Origin: Spinacia oleracea
Taxonomy: Eukaryota; Streptophyta; Magnoliopsida; Caryophyllales; Amaranthaceae
Length of the DNA stretch: 64,000 nucleotides
NCBI RefSeq assembly: GCF_020520425.1
Contig: NC_079491.1
Span: forward strand, 26,837,449 to 26,901,448
Direction: 5' to 3'
The notes under the pieces are model-generated. The model did not search any database. It was not told the origin of the DNA and saw only the letters and a program-made list of their open reading frames with translations. A program made the position numbers and the translations under genes. Shown here in pieces: positions 61,101 to 64,000 of the stretch (positions are counted from its first letter, which is position 1; each line of letters starts with the position of its first letter).

Positions 61101-63556
61101 TTAATAATATATTAGTTACCTTTTTGCATGAATTAGTTAACTTTTTGCATGAATTAGTTAACTTTTTGCATCATTTTCAGATTCCTAACTAATACAGAAT
61201 TCTGTTCTGACTTAACTATATAGTTTAAATTCTTAACTAATACATCATTCATCAAAAAAATTGCAGGTATTTCCTAATACAAGACATAGATTATGCTTAT
61301 GGCACTTACAAAAGAATGCTGTGTCAAGATTTGGAGACTTAAAAGCTGACAATACATTCAAAGACACATTCAAGAAGTGCTTATATCGTTGTTACAATGA
61401 AGAAGAATTTGAAACCACTTGGTTTGACATGATTACTAAGTATAACCTTCAAGATCATGATTGGTTTACAAATCTCTATACAATAAAAGAAAAATGGTGT
61501 ACAGCTTTGAACAAAGATTTTTTCTCAGCTGGAATATTGTCTTCACAAAGGTAAATGCTTAAATAAAAGAAGTCCACTAATTTTTTTAATGTTATTCTAA
61601 TTGCTCAGAATAATTCACTAATTGCTATAAATACTTCACTAATTACTATGAATACTTCACTAATTTCTTTGAATACTTCACAAAGTTTAACTAATTGTTT
61701 CATCTACTTAACTAATTCCTTTGCCTGCTTAACTAATTAATCAGAAAGATTAACTAATTAAACAAAATGTTTAACTAAATGTTTCACCTTCTTAACTAGT
61801 TCCTTTGTTTTCTTAACTAATTCATGTACCTGCTTAACTAATTAAATAAAATGTTTAACTAATTCAATCTTGTTACACAGGAGTGAGAGCACTAACAATG
61901 CTATTGGATTTAAAGGGAACAAATCAACTTCACTAACAGAATTCTTTCACATTTTTGGAGCAACAGTGGATCGTTGGAGATATCAAGAAGATCAAAATGA
62001 ATATGATTGTGGAAATGCTTTGCCTAAATCTGATTTTCCAATGGTCGGAATGATAAAACATGCGGCAAATGTTTACACACTTACATTGTTTAGAGATTTT
62101 GAAAAAGAATTCAAGTATGCAATGGGTTGCATCTCAAATGTCAACTACATCAATGGAAATTTCTTTGGTTACAAAGTGCAACATGAATCTTGGCCTGAAC
62201 ATACTGCCCATTATGTAGCATTTGATCCAACAACAAATTCCATTAAATGCACTTGTAGGAACTTCGAAGAATCAGGTTAGTTAATGCTCTTAACTAATTG
62301 CATTTTTACATACACTATCAATTAGTGAACTTTTTCTATCAATTAGTGAACTTTTTCTATCAATTAGTTAGCTTTTTCCATGAATTAGTTACACTATTAA
62401 GTTACCTAGTTTTGTATTCACTTCAGTTAGTTTGTTGTACAATTAGTTAACTTTATTCATCAATTAGTTTACTTGTACCATCTATTAATTAATTTTTTCA
62501 TCAATTAGTTAACTTTTTCTAACAATTAGTGAACTTTTACTATCAATTAGTTAGCCTTTTCCATGAATTAGTTATACTATTAACGTACCTAGTTTTGTAT
62601 TCACTTCAGTTAGTTTGTTGTACAATTAGTTAACTTTATTCATCAATTAGTTTACTTGTACCATCTACTAATTAATTTTTTCATCACTTAGTTAAATTTT
62701 TCTATCAATTAGTGAACTTTTTCTATCTATTAGTTAGCCTTTTTCATGAATTAGTTATACTATTAAGGTACCTAGTTTTGTATTCACTTCAGTTAGTTTG
62801 TTGTACAATTAGTTAACTTTATTCATCAATTAGTTAACTTTTTCTAACAATTAGTGAACTTTTACTATCAATTAGTTAACTTTTTTCATCAATTAGTTAA
62901 TATTTGGATGTCACAATATGCAGGATGGCTATGTTTCCATGCAATACGAGTTCTACATATACATTCTATTGTCAACATTCCAGAGCAATACATTTCAAAA
63001 AGGTGGACAAAGTTTGCAAAAAGTGAAGTATGGAAGAGAATGGAACATAGAGAAGATAATGGAACAGAAAAGAGAAAAATTACTCCATGGCGTTATGAGA
63101 TGGCAAGAAATTTGTACAACTTGGTTATTAAATGTCAAGGGAGTGATGCAGCTAAAAAGGTTTTTAATAACTATTATTTAACTAATACATAACATTAAAT
63201 ACTAAATACTTCAAGAGTCTAACTAGTTTGCTTTAAATCTTAACTAATAGGTGCTTAAAGAGGCTTATGCTCATGCTAACGAAAGCATAAATAAGGTTCT
63301 AGAAAAAGAAAAAGCAGCAGAAAAGGAGGCAGCACAAAAGGCACAAGACGATGTTGAAGCACAACAAACCACAATCAACATAGCACCGTCTACATCATCA
63401 TCGTCATCAAATGCACCACAAATAATAGTTGAAAATCCACCACTAGTGAAGACAAAAGGAAGAAGTAAAAGAAAAAAAGGATTCTTTGAGATAAGGACAT
63501 CGTCAACAGCACCTACAGAATTTGGAACTTTTACACCAAAAGAACAACTTTTTTAG
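58193..63556 (+). CDS. FAR1-related sequence (FRS) protein / MULE transposase-derived gene, seven exons
   Basis: Exons: 58193-58772 (or to 58697), 59438-59852, 60292-60862, 61267-61550, 61881-62275, 62924-63159, 63251-63556. All junctions have GT/AG and matching phases. Exon 1 is Pro/Gln/Phe-rich with repeated RFQPPARFDNPNQS units. Exon 2 holds the FAR1 DNA-binding zinc finger (LGFSIRKNTLRRD, then RYFCCSKEGKRK, then TGCNASIRL and HNHAL). Exon 3 holds the MULE-type catalytic region (VCVFDTTFRTNKYNLV, FVGVNNHW, ITIFTDQDQAMANAI). Exon 4 has RHRLCLWHL and exon 5 SESTNNAIG. The exon 5/6 junction encodes the SWIM finger (CTCRNFEESG, then WLCFHAIRVL). Exon 7 is Lys/Glu-rich with basic KGRSKRKKG. FRS proteins are nuclear, transposase-derived regulators. 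An in-frame TAA at 58724-58726 precedes the better exon 1 donor; a weaker phase-compatible donor at 58698 avoids it. It could be a host FRS gene or an active MULE transposase. Confidence 0.8.
58785..59410. repeat. GTTAAC minisatellite in FRS intron 1
   Basis: The first part carries TTAACTAATTG words. From about 59020 onward the opposite orientation (AATAGTTAACTTTTTGAAGC and AATTAGTTAACTTTTATC) dominates. Units are about 18-22 bases. Confidence 0.85.
59880..60285 (+). repeat. GTTAAC minisatellite in FRS intron 2
   Basis: Mostly AATTAGTTAACTTTTT-type units. A stretch with three exact 21-base units (GCATATATTAGTTAACTTTTT) lies at about 60195-60258. Confidence 0.85.
60885..61160. repeat. GTTAAC minisatellite in FRS intron 3
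   Basis: The first 80 bases contain TTAACTAATTG words. From about 60980 the opposite orientation follows (GCATGAATTAGTTAACTTTT). Confidence 0.8.
61600..61870 (-). repeat. GTTAAC-family minisatellite in FRS intron 4 (reverse orientation)
   Basis: Units are TTCACTAATT and CTTAACTAATTCCTTTG, the reverse complement of the form in introns 2 and 5. Confidence 0.75.
62285..62915 (+). repeat. GTTAAC minisatellite in FRS intron 5 with higher-order repeats
   Basis: Units AATTAGTTAACTTTTTC are arranged in a roughly 185-base higher-order block. The block starts near CCATGAATTAGTTA and runs through CCTAGTTTTGTATTCACTTC and TTGTTGTACAATTAGTTAAC. It recurs from about 62377, 62571 and 62748. Confidence 0.85.
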
Positions 63557-63574
63557 TGACATTGGATTGAATTT

Positions 63575-64000
63575 AGTGTTTATCAAATTAGTTAACTTGT
63601 ACCAGCAATTAGTTAACTTGTTCCCTCAATTAGTTAACTTCTTCCCTCAATTATTTAATATTGTTAACCTTACAATACATTAGTTAATGTTTTCCATCAA
63701 TTAGTTAACTTTTTTCAGCAATTAATTAGTTTACCTTTTGCATCCATTAAGCTTTTAACAATAATTAGTTAACTTTTTCCATCTATTAGTTAACTTGTCC
63801 CATCAATTAGTTATCTTTTTCATCAATTAGTTATTGTTTTAACTTTTTAACAACTTTTTCTATCAAGTAGTTAATCAATTTAGGTAACTTTTTACTGCAA
63901 TTAGTTAACTTTTTACTACAATTAGTTAACTTTTTACAGTAATTAGTTAACTTTTTATAGCAATTAGTTAACTTCTTCCCTCAATTATTTAATATTGTTA
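63575..64000 (+). repeat. GTTAAC minisatellite downstream of the FRS gene
   Basis: Consecutive units such as CAATTAGTTAACTTTTTACT and CAATTAGTTAACTTGTTCCC run to the end of the window. Confidence 0.85.

Overview
This is repeat-rich nuclear DNA of a eudicot plant. It contains intron-bearing plant genes, AT-rich spacers, Ty1/copia, Ty3/gypsy and LINE retroelements, a SINE, and many MITEs with CTCCCTCC-type ends. The mixture, and the frequent short motif ACTCCGTA, suggest Caryophyllales/Amaranthaceae (beet, spinach or quinoa relatives). That placement is inferred from memory, not from a search.

Layout. 1-3.5 kb: a Ty3/gypsy LTR end abutting the 3' half of a decayed copia element and its LTR. 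4.8-5.8 kb: an intact single-exon OVATE-family (OFP) gene, one of two likely host genes. 5.8-11.1 kb: AT-rich spacer with a Stowaway MITE and a dispersed direct repeat. 11.1-13.2 kb: a 5'-truncated L1-type LINE. 13.9-14.9 kb: two MITEs. 14,916-21,057: a complete 6.1 kb mariner-like element (MLE) with near-perfect inverted repeats and a TA duplication. It carries an open D,D39D transposase, a convergent two-exon gene of unknown function, and between them an array of seven foldbacks whose stems differ in sequence but stay complementary. 21-27.6 kb: CACTA-like MITEs, an imperfect-TIR element with an array of CCATGG-centred repeats, a MULE-like element with a 10-bp target duplication, and a SINE. 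27.7-30.8 kb: two nested minus-strand copies of a LINE family ending in (TAA)n, with a CCHC knuckle and a PD..D motif suggesting a restriction-like endonuclease. 31-34.3 kb: MITEs inside MITEs and a tiny LINE insertion with a 16-bp duplication.

34,285-56,715 is a 22.4 kb Ty3/gypsy element of Tat type (dual RNase H) with TSD TCATC. A 10.5 kb copia element lies inside its gag in the opposite orientation (TSD ATCCA, two 1,375-bp LTRs about 99% alike). The gypsy element also carries a spliced antisense gene between pol and the 3' LTR, and a tandem array that resembles its own polypurine tract. Both elements have broken coding regions.

56.8-58.1 kb: a Stowaway MITE and a perfect 27-bp-arm foldback. 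58,193-63,556: a seven-exon FAR1-related (FRS/MULE-transposase) gene with FAR1, DDE and SWIM domains. All junctions downstream of exon 1 are phase-consistent, but exon 1 holds an in-frame stop before its best donor. Most of its introns and its 3' flank are filled with one minisatellite built on AATTAGTTAAC, in both orientations.

Most promising for new biology: the MLE cargo (antisense gene plus covarying hairpins), the minisatellite-filled introns of the FRS gene, and the tract-like array of the gypsy element.
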